This document shows positions 14,773 to 29,700 of a DNA stretch of 64,000 bases, in pieces (the first letter of the stretch is position 1; the number at the start of each line of letters is the position of its first letter). The position numbers were made by a program, and so were the translations under genes. Source of the stretch: Dipetalonema caudispina (Eukaryota; Nematoda; Chromadorea; Rhabditida; Onchocercidae); NCBI GenBank assembly GCA_013365325.1, contig JABVXV010000253.1, positions 29,777 through 93,776 of the forward strand. Reading direction: 5' to 3'. The notes under the pieces were generated by a model. The model did no database searches and was not told the DNA's origin. It worked only from the letters and a program-made list of their open reading frames with translations.

Positions 14773-17700
14773 TATACATTCGAAACTTTTTTGATGTAAT
14801 AGTATTTCCACTAAAATTTCTTCGTACTTCATCGATTTCTCTTCATTTTTGTAAATTTTTCTCATTATTATTACAATTTTGAATGAGGATAAAGTAGGGT
14901 GAGGGGGGGGGGGGAAGAATATTTTGATAAATTTTGATCAAAAAATTTCAATCACATTATTAGATTTTATTTTACGGATAATATAATAGTTATAAATAGC
15001 AAATGATTTTTTTTTTTTTAATTATACATAGGAAACGATTTTTTTTTTCACAAAATTTCCACTATTCCTATTTTAATAGTATTCATGTTAGTGAATAAGA
15101 ATTCAAATACTGAATTTAAAAATACGTAAAAAATTCAACTTTTCATTAAAGCAATTAGTATTAATTGATTACTGTACAGAGATTTCCTTAATTTCTTCCT
15201 CATTTATTATATTTTCCGCACATATCTCAATCTTTTTACTAAGAAAAAAAAAAAAAAAAAAAAAGAAAATAATCTTTTTGACTGATTACGATCTTTTAGT
15301 CTAAAAAAAGAATGGATTGAAATTTCAACTTAGCCGGTCATTTGTTAATTTTCTTTGATCATTGAATTTTGTAATCTTTATAACATTTCCTAATTTCTTA
15401 TTTATATATATCTATATATACAAGACTTTAATTATATAATTTAATATTCTCTCACTTAAATAAACAATTGTCATATTACAGTTTGAAAACTTTTTACAAC
15501 TACTACTTAGATGTATTATAAAATAATAAGTATTAAATTAAAAATAAATTGATTTTATTCTTGAAGGCAAATGTAAGTATGTATTGTGCTTTTTCAACTT
15601 AATAACAACTTTTCAATGTTAAACAATCATAATTTTTTAAAACAACTAAATAGTACTTGGAAAAAAAAAAAATTCAACCATTTATTGGACACATTTTAAT
15701 TTTTCAATTTTTCACTTTTCGATATCTGATAAAATTATGTCATATTATATGATATCATTTCAATTGTTCATACTGAAATTCTTTCAAAATTTTCACACTT
15801 TTTTTTTACAACCATTTCTTCTTTTTAATTTTTTTTATTTGCTTCTATTATCATTATTACTATTATTCCGTCATTTCATTTTATTTCAAATTTATCATTT
15901 TTTATTCATATACTAAAAAGTTTTCCCAATCAATTATGAGAATAAATTTGTTGAAATTAAACAAACTACATTCAATTTTAAACAAAATATAATTTAACAA
16001 CATTCAACGATTAATAATCCTACGATACTTTTATATTCATTTATTTGTTTCGAGAAAAAAAAAAAAAATAAGAAAGTATGAAAAAGGAAATGACAAAAAA
16101 AATGTCACATTAGTTCTTTCTTTTTCCCTCTGTTACTCCTTTCCTCTCTCTCTCTCTCTCTCTTCATGCATAATAAATTTAATAGTTGAAACTGGGCTTA
16201 AATCCCAATCTCAAAAAAAAATTTTTTTTTTTTTTTCTTTCCATATTCTTCTTCATCCTCATCATTCTTTTTGCTATGCTTCAAGAAAAAGCGGAAAAAT
16301 TCCCATCAACAAATAATTCATCTTTTTTCATCCATATTAGACCACTTTTTTTTTTTTTTTTTTTTTTCATTTATTTATTATATCTATAGGCTATTTTTAT
16401 AATTTACATAAAATTAATGCTTTATCTCTTTTTTTTTTCAAGTATGAAAATTTAATTCTATTCCGTTCATTTTTATTTTTTTTAAAAATTATTTGTTGTA
16501 ATTATATAAAATAAGGAAAAAGATGAATGAATGAATGAATGAATGAATGAATGAATGAAATAAGTACTCAGAAGTGTTACTTGAAAATATTGAATTAAAA
16601 TTCATTAAAATGGGAAAAATATTGAAATAATTGAAATATTAGTCTATATTTATTAAATGGAATTAAAATATTATATTATTCGTTTGTAATAATGATAATG
16701 ATTTAAATAGGATAGTGATTGTAAAAAATCATCAAAATATTTTAGTTTAATTTCAGCTGATTGTAATTTTACTATATTTATTTATCGATTATGAGCTGCT
16801 ATCACATGATACTGAATATCTTTTATCAATGATACTAAGTTATATCTGTAATTATATTTAGAATTTTATTAGTGTGCACATTAATATTATGATATTTTAT
16901 AATGATTTGATAATCATTAAATTCTAACATTATTTATTTACTTATTATTTGATGAGCCATTATCATTAGCTGTAATAATAATTTCCCTGAAAATGATTAC
17001 TATATGATAGTTAGTTATGATTAATAAATAAGTATTACTATTTGAGTAGCTGTTATCATTAATTATCACTGTAATTATGAAATATTCGCTAATTAAAGGT
17101 TAAATTTGCATAATTTGTTGCGTTGAAAATGGATTTGTCATTTAATTCATTTAGTGATTTCGAGAAATCGATGAAACGAACATTAATAGAAAAATTTTCT
17201 TCATCTTCTATACAAAAATTAAACATTTTATTTGAAAGCAAGAAAAAAAAAACTCTAATAGGAATTAATTTAAAATCTTTTACTTAATAAAAAATTTTTC
17301 TAGATTTTTTTTTTTTTTATAAAAATACATTTAAAAAAAAAAAAATTTTTTTTTACCTCCAAGAAAATTCCTTTTTTTCTTTTTTACCTGAAAATTATAA
17401 ATGGTAAAAGAAAAAAAAAAAAGACAAGGAGAGAAATAGGAGAAGAAAAAAAGAGATAAAGAAAGGAAGAGAGAGAGAGAGAGAAAGATAGAGAGGAAGA
17501 GAAAGAGATGAATAGAATGTATATAAAAGGTAAAAATGATGCCAAGAGTTTGTTTGATGAGTAATGTGTATGAGAAAATAGATAGAATAGGATGGAAGAG
17601 AGATTGAAATGAATAAAGTAAATAAGATTTCATCGTATCTTCTCTCTCTCTCTCTCTCTCTCTCCTTCTCTTATTCCTCTCATTTTATTTCTCACAATTT

Positions 17701-18716
17701 GCTTATATTGAATGAGAAATATGCAGATTTAGTGTGGAAGGTTAAAGCTGTAGTAGAATAAATTGATCGAAGTACCCCGAACAGCAAATAGGCACATTAG
17801 TTATTGGAGGGATAGTGTCATTACTGATGCTTTGGAAAATAAAATGCCCATATACCAACTAATAATGGCGGGGATAGGGAGGTGGAAGGATGAGGCGAGA
17901 GGTATTGGTCAAGCAATGGTCAAGAATGTCATTTCATATGTTATTATCCTACTGGGAGTATAGTTGCAATTGTCAATTTGAATTCATTCTTTCATTTCAA
18001 ATTTATCAAACTATGCTAAATAACTGATCAACAATAACATTTTGTTATTAGTAATATGAGAAGAATTGAATGGTAGGGAAATGAAATATAAATTTGTATT
18101 ATTTCCTAATTATTCTTTTAGTTGATTTGTATTAAAAATATTTTTTAATTTTTAATTTTTTCTTTTATGCTAAAAGTAATTATTGTTGCAATTATTATTC
18201 TTTCGCTTTTTTTTTTCCTGCTTTTTTTTTCTTTTTTTTTTTTTAAATTAATGTAAATTTTAAATTTGATTAATTTTTTGATTTTATAATTTTACATTAG
18301 CGCATTGCTTTATTATTATTCCTATTTTGATTACTGTCGAAATGTATTATTTATTTTATTTTTTGCAGTTATTTTAAATTAGAAAATTTAACGTAAGAGT
18401 TAATATTGTATTCTAACATTCATAAATCAACGATACATTATTGGAAAGTTTCACTCTTATCTTTAAATCCGGAAAATCTATGCCGGTCCAATGAATATTA
18501 TTCAAATCCATCAATAGACAGCATGCAAAAGGTCAAGAACCTCCTGTAGTTTTATTACTATCATCACTACCATTATAATTTTTGTTAACCACTAATACGG
18601 TTTGTTGATATCACTTGTTAATAATATTACTATTATTATTATCATTATTATTATCATTATCATCATTACCATTATCATTACTATTATTATTATCATTATT
18701 ATTATTACTATTATTA

Positions 18717-18813
<97 letters not shown>

Positions 18814-18851
18814 TATTATAATAATAATAATAATTATTATTATTATTGTTA

Positions 18852-18885
<34 letters not shown>

Positions 18886-20573
18886 CAATCACTTATTAAT
18901 ATCATTGCTATCACTATTGTTATTATTATTATTATTATTATTATTTAATCAATTCTATTTTATATTTCAATTTTTTCAAATTATATTCCAAATTTTCTAA
19001 ACACTTGTAAATTTGCTTCATTTTTTCCCCTTAATGATGTAATTTTGATTCTTTGAATAGTTTACAAACTTCTCTTTTCATCTTTCACCATCATTTTGTC
19101 CTTCAATAATGATATGAACTCAGTTCAGGCATTTATACATTTGTTTGTAACCTTTTTTTTTTTGTCGGTGAAAAGAAAAAAAAAAAAAGATATAATATAT
19201 GTTAGGAAAATAAACGATCATTGTTTTGTGACCTAATTTATTTGAAATTTAAAATTTAAATCTTCTAAAGCATTGATAATTTAATTTCAGGAAATTTTAT
19301 CAGTCATTAAACGAAATATTAATTTAACTTTCATTTCTTAATTTTATAAAATGCAATATAAAAAGTGCCAAATTTTGTAAAAAAAAAAAAAAGAACCTGA
19401 TGTTATAAAATCTAACATTACTGTCTTTTAATAGCCTATTATTCGTAATTTATTTCTACTTCTGTTTGGATAATTTCAAGATATAATTTAAATGCAAAAC
19501 ATTGATATAATAATAAGAATTACCGGGAGGAGAATAGGAAAGAGGCGGGAAATGGAAAAGAGAATTTAATGAAATTCATTAGAGTGAAAGTTTTTTCAAA
19601 ATATTTTCCTGTTCTCTTATCTTTTTTTACAAATAAATTAATTCCAATTAATCATTTCTTTGTTTTGTTTCTTGTATTTCCTTTCTTCTTTTTCTTGTCA
19701 CGTTGACTAAAACAAAATTTTGGTTTTAAAAATAGCAAAAATCAATGCACGGATCAATTTTACAATTCACTGAATTTTTTTTTTCCATCTAAAAAAGTGT
19801 GAAGAGAGAACAAAAAAAGGTATAGATGGTAAATTCGAGTTAAATTTTTTTTTTTTTAGTTGTCCTAAACATTTGTAATTCCCAATTAGTGCTTTTTTTT
19901 CCCACTAATTTAAGAATTTTTAAATTTCTTGTGAAAGTAAACGATAAAATAAAAGTATATTTAATAGCTTTACTGAATATTTTTCTTTTCATTATTAATA
20001 CTAACATTTTTATTTCAAAACTTTTTGTTTTTTGTTTTGAACGAATTTATCAATCCATACGACTACTTTTTTTTTTTTATCAGAATTATTTTACTGATTT
20101 ATCAAATTGTAATTAATTTTTACAACAGTTCTTTTTTTTTTTCCATTCCACAATTTTACCATTCATTGCTAATAATACATATATATGTGTGTGTGTGTGT
20201 GTTTTTTTGCAAATTGTTTTTTCTTGTTAAATAATTTGGATTTTGAGTATATCTGAAAAATTGAAATTAGAATTTAATCAATTCTTTTCCTGAATTTAAC
20301 AAAATAAATTCAGCATTCATTGGTTAATAATTAGCAACCACAGAATAGTTTATCAACTGTAACAAATGTGTATGATATGAAATATATCAATTATTCGTGT
20401 CATTTACTTCATTCTTTTGTTTTTTCTGATAAATATATTCGAATATATTCTTTTCAAGTTTAATTTCAGTTCCATTTTTATTCATAATTTTTTCTTTTTT
20501 TTTTTTTTTTTGACCTTATAATTTAATATTCATTTTTATTCAAAATGTACCCTTTTCATTTGAAGATTTGCTT

Positions 20574-20607
<34 letters not shown>

Positions 20608-23600
20608 TTCTACGTGAAAGTGAAATTTATTATCTTTCACGTGATTTAACGTTCATTTTTGTTTATTCATTATTCATAACGTGAGAATAGATTTTTTAAT
20701 TACGGGCACATGTTACAGATAGAATCTATCTTTTTAATATTGTAATATGAATTGATTATTTTTTAAGGAACGTGAAGGTCGGAAGAAAAAAAAAAAAAAA
20801 TCTGCGGTAGGAGAAAGGGAAAATACTTCTTGGGTGGTAAAATTATTACTTGGGTAAAGTAAATAAATGAATTATACATATATTTGCGATACGGTGGGAA
20901 GGCAATGAAGGAAGAAGCATTGTTACTATGATAGGTAACAGCATTGATGTGTCATCATTTGATGACCTTTAAAAGTGATTATTGAAAGTGATGGTGAACG
21001 ATCGAATTGAATACGATATAGGCGGAACGGGAAAAGATGTAAGAACAACGAAATGAATGAATAGTGAAAAGTGTGAATGGGATTGATAGATTTAGTGAGT
21101 GTGAATTGAGAATGGATCGATTCAAGTCTATTGGTGAATAGATTTGAAGACTAGAATGAATGAATGAATGAATGAATGAAGAAGAAGAATTGAATGGATA
21201 TGAATGAATGTTGTATAGTATATTTGTTTATAGATGTAGTACTATTAGAATAGTTAGTAATTCAGTTTTCAAGTACTTCATTATTTGAATAAGACAAACA
21301 TTATTCATTCGTAAGTTATTTTTCACATAATTAACAAAATGGAAGAGGGAAATAATTTTGATGATGAAACTTTTGTTTTTTTTTTTTTTTTTTATTCGGT
21401 ACTTTATTGGATATTCATTAATTTATTATAAATATTTTCCTTTCTTTTTATGATATTTCTATGCTTATGAAAGTGCACTTAATTAATTTTCCTAAATTGT
21501 AATTGATGAACTTATCTTTTAGCTATATCGATAATGAATTTTCCTTATTATAATCATCCATTTATATAGTAGTATTATCTATTATAATTTTCGTAGCTTT
21601 CTCTTATTGAAAATTTTAACTTTATTACTAAATAAGATTTAATGTAAAGCTTTAAAAAAAAAAAAAAAAAAACAAAAAAAAACTTTTTCCGAATTCTCTC
21701 CACTATTTTCCAGTAAAATTACTGAAATTGTAGAAGTTAATTGAAATGAATTGATAGTATTTTTGACTATTGTTTCATTGATTATTTTTAGCAATGGGAT
21801 AGTTTGAAATAATTAGCTAAAATAACAATTGTACGAATTTTCATAAATTATTTTATTTTGAAAAATATACTTCCTGATTGAATTTTTCCATTTAATATTT
21901 TGATTGTATTTTTTACTTCCTTTTTTTTTTTTTTTTAGTAATCGAAAAATTACTGTCTGATGATATCTTTTGCAATGAAGTAAATGAATTGGAAACATTT
22001 CTGAAAGTTGATGAGAAATAGCATGAAAGTAAAATTAGATTAATTTGGCAGATTTCACTTTAATGAATAAAATAGTTTGAAAAATGGATCTTATAGTTTC
22101 AAAATTAAAAGGCATATTATTTAAATATGAACTGAACCTGTACTTTGTTAAAGAATTTATTGAAAATTATATTAATTCAACCTATTTAATTTTATTTTTT
22201 GTTCCAATTGCATTTGCAAATATTGCTTTGCCTAATTGATGATTAGTAAGTTCGTAAAAATTTCGCTAAGATTTTTCTATTACTGAGCTAATTTCGATTA
22301 TTTTACCAAATATAATCATTTTAGGAAAAAAAAAAGTGACACTTTGAAATTTAGAAATTGTAACTTAGAAATATGAAACTTAAAATTGGAAAATTTTGAT
22401 AATTTATGGAAGATCAAGTTTAGAAAATTATTTTCAAATTATCTTATCTTGCAAAATTGTTTAATGTAAGCCAGATTTCTTTCTTTTTTTTTTTTTTTTT
22501 TTGAATTTATTTACTTCCAGTTTAATACTTATTTAGAGTACTCTCTTTGCTGCTACCGTAATGTCATCTATTTTGACTAAATTTTAGGATTGCTTGGTTC
22601 ATTTGGAATGAAGTAAATAAATTTGCAAAAAAAAAAAAAAAAAAATTAGGTTGAATATTCTCAAAATTAAACTTAGTCACTCAACAAATTTATGCTCGAT
22701 TCGATAGGTATTATTTAAATTTTAACTAGCAAGATTTCTTGACAACAACATACTTTATATATGAAAAATTTCCAATTTTTCTCTTTCTATTCATTTCTTT
22801 AAATTTTGATAATATAAAACATCTGAAATTAATTAGAAAATTAAATATGAATGAAGTATTTATTAACATTGTTCGATCACAATTTGCTCCTCAAATAATT
22901 TGTAACTAATGAATGGATAAGTAAGTGATAACAGTACTGATAATAGTGCCCTATTAAACTATTTGTGACAATTTTAATATCTGAAATAAAAATATGATTA
23001 GCTGTTAGCATTAGTAATCGATCGATTTATGTCTAATAGTTAATTAAATATCGTAGTTACGTAAATATACTATTTAAGGTTATTACCAATCAAACATCAA
23101 CTATGTTAATTTAACTTTCTTCAGCTGTTCCATTTCCATTTTTTAAAAATTGCTTCTAGGCAAATTTTCCTAACAATTGAAATTATATTTTATCCAATTT
23201 TTAAGAAATCTATGATCAGAAGTGTAATTAGAGGTTATTGTTCAGTGACTGTATCTATTTTAACCATTTCGTAAATTCTATTCTTCGTTAAATTATGATT
23301 AGGTATATAATTATAATATCGATTTTCACATTTTAAGTTTGCACAAAAAAATCGAGCAGCTTTTGTAGTAAAGTTATGCTTATTTTTATTCAATTGTTGT
23401 AAAAAATTCCACTTAGCTTCACTTTGAGTAGAAATAATTTTTTTTTTCAACTTCACTAACTTCAATCTTTCTTTTTTTCCCGACTTAATAATTTTAATTA
23501 AATACTAAATAACAATGTTTTTGTGTTTCGTAAATAAATTCTACGTAGAAATTGGAAAATTTTATAATTTTGTTTTAATTCTATATTTATTGAATGTATT

Positions 23601-23701
23601 ATTGCGTAAATATCATAGCAGCGGATCGAAAATAAATCTTTCTTAATGAATGAATGAATTTAGGAATAAAAAGGAAAAAAAAAAAAAAAAAAAAAAAAAA
23701 C

Positions 23702-23733
<32 letters not shown>

Positions 23734-26700
23734 AAATAAACAAAGAAATGTATTGAATAGGTTATTTTGTATAAATCTATTACGATACTTTATGCATCAT
23801 ACGGTAACAACAACAACAACAATAACAATAAAATCAACCATCACAACCGTTCATACCATTACTCGTTTTATTCACTATTATTTCTTCTTTATTGTTATTG
23901 TTTTCGCTCAATTAATCGATGCTGGGAGCTCGAAACAACGAATTCAAAAAGGTAAAAAAGAAAAATGGAAAAAATATTTAAAATATATTTTTTTTTTTAA
24001 ATTTCAATAATATTATTAGAATAAAATAATATAAAATAATAAAGTGATTTTATTTTATCACTTCATTTATATTATTATTATAATACATTTTTCCCTATAT
24101 TACAAAATACTAATCAATAATGATCGTTATTATATTTGTTTAATTCATTTATCATTTATGACTAATACTGGTAGGCTAAAATTGTTCTTGGCTATTTCAT
24201 TGCTTAAATGATAATTGGCTTATCAATGATTTGAGAATGATTTGATTGGTGTTGTATTGATGAAAAATGAAACGTTCAGTTTAACCTATTTCTATGACTA
24301 TATATGATTAAGATAATTTTTCAAAATGATACATTATAAAATGAGCTTTTTTAAATTATAATCAAATAATTTCAGACATTGATAATTTTAATTTTTGATA
24401 TTTTTATTTTGTAATTTTTTTATGACTCAGCGGAAAATATAATTCATATTAGTGGGTAATATTACAAACATAGCTATTACCATTTTGATCATGAATTTCG
24501 AATACTTCCGATTAAATTTTTTTTTTTAAATTTATGACAATAGAAAAAAACCTTCTGATTAGCTTTCCCATTCATTTATCACATTACTTTTTTTTTTTTT
24601 TTTTTTGTAACATTCGAGTACTTGGAATCAGAAAAGAAATTATGAAAGTTTATGAAATATTATATATTCAATCAATACTTTCATTACCTTCGTATTACAA
24701 TTTAAATTTTTAATTGTTCATTACATATATGCTTAATCTTTGGAAATCTATTTTGGTATTATATCATCATTTCTTATTATCATTTTATGTATTATTTCAA
24801 AGTTTGCATATGAGAAGAAAGTGAAATAAGTTAAATTTGATAAAATAAGGCAAAAAAATTTTTGAAATATTTATAAAATCCATCAACTGTTTTTTCCAGA
24901 GCATGGTATATTAGTAATGGTTGCAAAAAAAAATTTATTTCTGAAGAAAAAACTGGCAAAACTGCTTTTCCAGTAATAGTAATGATAATAATAATATTAA
25001 CAAAACGAATCTTAATTAAATCATATTTTAGAAAGTTTCAGCAAATAACTTTTTTGGAAATTGCAAAAAAGATTCTTCTATGATTAAAATATTTAATTAA
25101 TTAATTTTGTCCCAATTAATTATTCAACTTTTCGAATTAATATTTCATGATTTTTTCTTTTTAGTACCATCAGCTCCAAGAGATATGGAAGTTCTGCTGG
25201 TTAATGCATCAGCGGTAAAGGTAAGCTGGGAAAAGCCATTATATACAAACGGTGATATCATTGGATACTATGTTTACAAGGATCGGTTATTAAATGGTGA
25301 ACCGATTAATGATAAATTACAACGAGCTATCATCTATGATCAACATGTTAGTTATAATTTATGAAATAAAAATTTTAATTTCAAAAAGAAAAATTTCAAA
25401 TGGAAAACTTGTATTGTTTATTCAATGATCTATTTACTTAATTATAATATTGCTTCCTTTTATGTCTTGCTATCCATTTTTAAAATTTATTTTTTTTGAA
25501 ACTTTTTATAGTTTTACTAAAAATTGTACCTATCACCCTGTTCGTTACTAAAATAACAATTAGACTGGCATTTTGTATATATGAAAAGTAACGATCTTTT
25601 CAATATTTAAAAAAAAATATGGTACAACAAAATGCATTATTACGTATATTATCAAATATAGAATACTTAAAAATACAAAAACAAAATTTCAATTAAGATT
25701 GATTTTCTTTTTTCCTAAATCAAATATCAAGATAGTTTTAATTTATTCAAAATTTCGTCAAAACTTTTGGTATTTGCTGAATAATCGAGAAATGATACCT
25801 ACTCAATGCACATTCAAGAATGCTAATTAGCTAGTTATTTAATGTAGTATATCAGATCTCTTTTACGCGACCAATTTTCTCCAGCACTTTTCATTACTAC
25901 GAAATATGTTCGTCATGATATGAAATTTCCGGATATCTTTTTCTTCCAGAAAACACATATATTGATCACAGATCTTGAACCAAATACGGAGTATTCATTT
26001 CGAGTAAATGCTTTTAACAGGCATGGTGATGGCGAATTTAGTGCAAGCAAAAAAATTCTCACCGGCGGATTGCGTAAGCTTTTATTTTAAAAGTTTAATT
26101 TATTTTTCATTGAAACATTTCGTCTGTATTTTGGCAAAAAAAATTCACTCCGAATGAATTTTTCCGTTTAAATTACATTTGCAAAATTTCGGAAAAATTT
26201 TTTCTTTCCTCAATAATCAGTCATTTATCATACATCATCACTACGGAATATTTTCATTTTTAGCTCCATCAGAACCACAAACTCATTCCGTTAATTTGCT
26301 CAATGATGAAGCTCCATTACGGGCACGTGTTGATTGGAAACCACCAAAGGTTTGAATTTAACAATTAAATCAATATTTTAGCTTATTACTGTTAAAATGA
26401 AATAATCAAATAGACCTAATTATTAAATAAATTTTTGATGAATTTGAAAATTTATAACAAAATTGTGCAAGTAATTTCTAAATTGTAACTTTTCGAAAAT
26501 TATACATTAGAAAGAAAGAAGATAATTGTATATCTTTCATGTAACATTTTGCAACATAAAGAAAAACTTGCTGAAAATTGAATAATTTTAATTAGTTTCG
26601 AATTATTAAATTATTTTTCACTCTTTGCTTTGTAGAATATGGTAAAGTCATGCAATTAAAATTTCAACTAATTTCACAATCTTTCTTTTTTTTGTCTAGA

Positions 26701-29700
26701 ATCTTAAAAATTATTTCTTATGAAATTATCATATAAATTTCAGTTCACGTATAATTTACCAATCAACAAATATATGATTTGGTACAAACCATTTGAACAT
26801 ATCGATGCACGTAAAATTGAAGTACCCGGCACACAAAATTTTGCTATACTTGATGGTTTATGTACGTTACGTGAAAATATTTTTTATCTTTTTTTTTTTT
26901 TTTAATTATATATTTCAAAAAATCGAATTTTTTTTTTTTAGTGAATGGAATTTATTTTTTCTAATATCTTCATTAAGTCTATTAATTTATTACTTACTCT
27001 TTATTCTCCTGATATTTCCTATAAAAAAAAAAAAAAAAAAGTATTACACAGAAAAGATTTGGTTATATTGAAATTTCAAGAAATTAATTATATTTGTTTC
27101 CAATTTATTGATTAATATAAGTTGTCAATAATGATATATTCAATTCTTATTTTTTTTTTTTTTAGCATGAAATGAGTGTAGTGAAAAAATTAGACCAGAA
27201 TTTGTAATAAATTAATTTAAAACTAACTAATAACTATTAGAGAATATTTGGGAAAAAATTTTCACTTTTTTCTTTTTTTTTTTGATTAATAGATCAATTA
27301 ATAGACAAAAAAATGTGTGAAATTTTTATAGATTACATTGATACATTTATCCGTTTCAGTTTTTACATACTTTCAACAATTTTTTTTTTTAAACAATAAA
27401 TTATTTGCAGTTATGGGAAGATTGTACGAAATTAATATAGCAGCAGAAAATGATGATGGCATAGGTATGAATGCAACAGAATGGTTAACAACACCGATTG
27501 GAATACCTGAAGCTGAACCACTTAACGTACGCTATGAGATTAACGCTGATCAGGTAGAAAATATGTTTTTTTTTTTTTTTTTTTTTTTTTGTTATGAGAA
27601 TATATTGGTTAATGGTTAGGGATTAGGAATTCCGGAAATGAACTAAACTTCTAATATTATTACCAAAGAATAAAATTTACGGATAGAATTGAAGCTTTAG
27701 CTTCAATTGTTCTTTTTCCACACGAATTTTTTGGACTTTTTTTTTGACATAACCAACAAAATATCCAGTAATATATGAAAATGATAGTATAGTTTCGAAG
27801 CAATTTTGTGATTGAAATTAGATACAGATTTTTATGTTGATCCTATTCACTATTTTATCGTATTTGATAGGAACATGGAATAAAATTATGCAAAATTCCA
27901 TCCTTTTTTCTCTTTTATTTTTCAAAATTCTACTTCTTTTGTTGAAATTTAAGCATTCTTTTTTCTTTCTATGTTTCTGTTGTAAAGTCGATTTACGGGT
28001 GATATGATTTCGATCAATTTAAATTCATATGGGAATAATTTTAAAATTTTAATGTAGACATACTTTATCATGATATCGTATTACTATATCAACTGCTAAA
28101 TTTAACGGCATATTATTATGTAAATGAAATGGTGATTGATTATAGTGTGATGTTGAAGAGCATAGATACGATTATTTTGCACATGTGGTAATTATCGAAG
28201 CTTAACCTAAGAGTAATCATTTATCGTAATTAATGGGAAATGAGGAATAATGAAAATCAAGGAATGAGGAATAATGAAAATTAAATTTTCAATAGTATCA
28301 TTTGATTTGAAAAAAAGGAGAAAATTCGTAATATATCACATGCAAAAAGAAAAAGACTATAACTTAAATTTTTCACAATTTTCCCTGATTTTTTATTATT
28401 ACTAATTATTTGAAGTGAATAATCTGTCCTTTAAAAGTGCATTTTAATTTAATTTAAATTTTGATCTGAAACTATTAAATTCAAAAGTTTACTTTTGAAT
28501 GCATCACAAAAAAAAAATCTTACTTTATACTTAACGATTTTTGTAATATTTTACACAATCCCTTGTTGTTTGACTGTATAAGTTGAAAAGATGTGAAATT
28601 TTGTCCAAAATTAACATCATTGACGGAAATATTTCAAAGAGAGCGAAATATATAACATCCTTGCGAATATAAAAAATTTTACTGCAACATTGGCGCGCAT
28701 ATTATTTATAATAGATATCTCAACAAGGGAGAGATTAAACGGTCTACAACTTTTATCTTATAATTTTACTAAACAAGAACTGGTCATTACATACTTCGTA
28801 AAGGAAGTTCTAATGATGCCAACTGTCGAATTATTCCATTCCATCAGATCATTCCGACTTCATTTAAACATTTTAATGATTTTAACAAATCCGATATGCA
28901 CCATTTCGTGAATTGTTACGCATTCATACAAACATTCTATATGCGTAATATTTCATGCAAGAAAAAGTTTTCATATTTATTGAATAAATTACTTATTTCA
29001 TAAAATTGATTGCCATGTTTACTAGGAAAGATATTACGAAACATTTTCTCTAATTTGCTTAATTTTCATGCGTCTTTATTTTTGTAGTATTTTTTAAAAG
29101 GAAAATTTTCTTTTCAACTTTTGATCAAAGTGAATACTCGATGAATTTAAATTTTCTTGGGAAAAAAGCAAACTAAAACCTCGTTAAGAAAAGAAAATTT
29201 TCTGTTTAAAAAAGTAAAGAAATAAAAACCAATGTTTTTTGAAAGATTTTGAAAAAAGTCGTTCTTCGTAAATTTAAGAGATTTTCAAAAATTTTTACTT
29301 TTTTATTGCCTTTCAGTTCAATTTTAATATTGCTAACATTAAAAGAAGATGCCGACAATAGCTTTACAATAAATGGTAAATGCTTGGTTGTTTAATAATA
29401 TTTCACTCTCATTTCTCGTTCTTGACTAATAATACAATTCTCGTGGAGATAAAGTCTCCTCGAAGATACAGTATCCTCGAAGGCACAATCTTCGTGAAAA
29501 TACAGTCTCCGCGATAGTACAGTTTCCGCAAAAATGGTTTCTTTATCTAAAAAAATTTGGAGATTAGCAAGATTATCGCTGCAGGGACTGCATAGTTTGC
29601 GGAGAACACGTAATTTACGGGAAAAATTTTCATTTTAGAAAATTTCACTTTCGTGATTCATTTTCCTTATGCGTAGTTGCTAAGATTCTCCTCTCTATCT

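Larger units (their letters stand above)
4574..25164 (+). other. ptp-3: Giant intron between FN4 and FN5 (20.6 kb)
   Basis: No constitutive exon found. It is AT-rich with many poly-A/T runs and large ATT arrays. Listed separately within it: the ATT arrays, a G-rich candidate quadruplex (10323-10365), a perfect palindrome (12419-12459), a compositional island (17700-17963) and the candidate alternative first exon (23792-23951). Large enough to hold an internal promoter. Confidence 0.85.

Noticed and set aside
23654..23791. Upstream extension of the alternative first exon from ATG 23654
   Set aside because: It runs through poly-A giving a long poly-Lys N-terminus that would spoil a signal peptide; the later ATG 23792 is more sensible.
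28690..28911. 73-codon open frame, and a 65-codon one at 29947-30144
   Set aside because: Less repetitive than most intron sequence, but no recognisable product, no paired splice sites in a phase matching FN7; possibly old repeat sequence.
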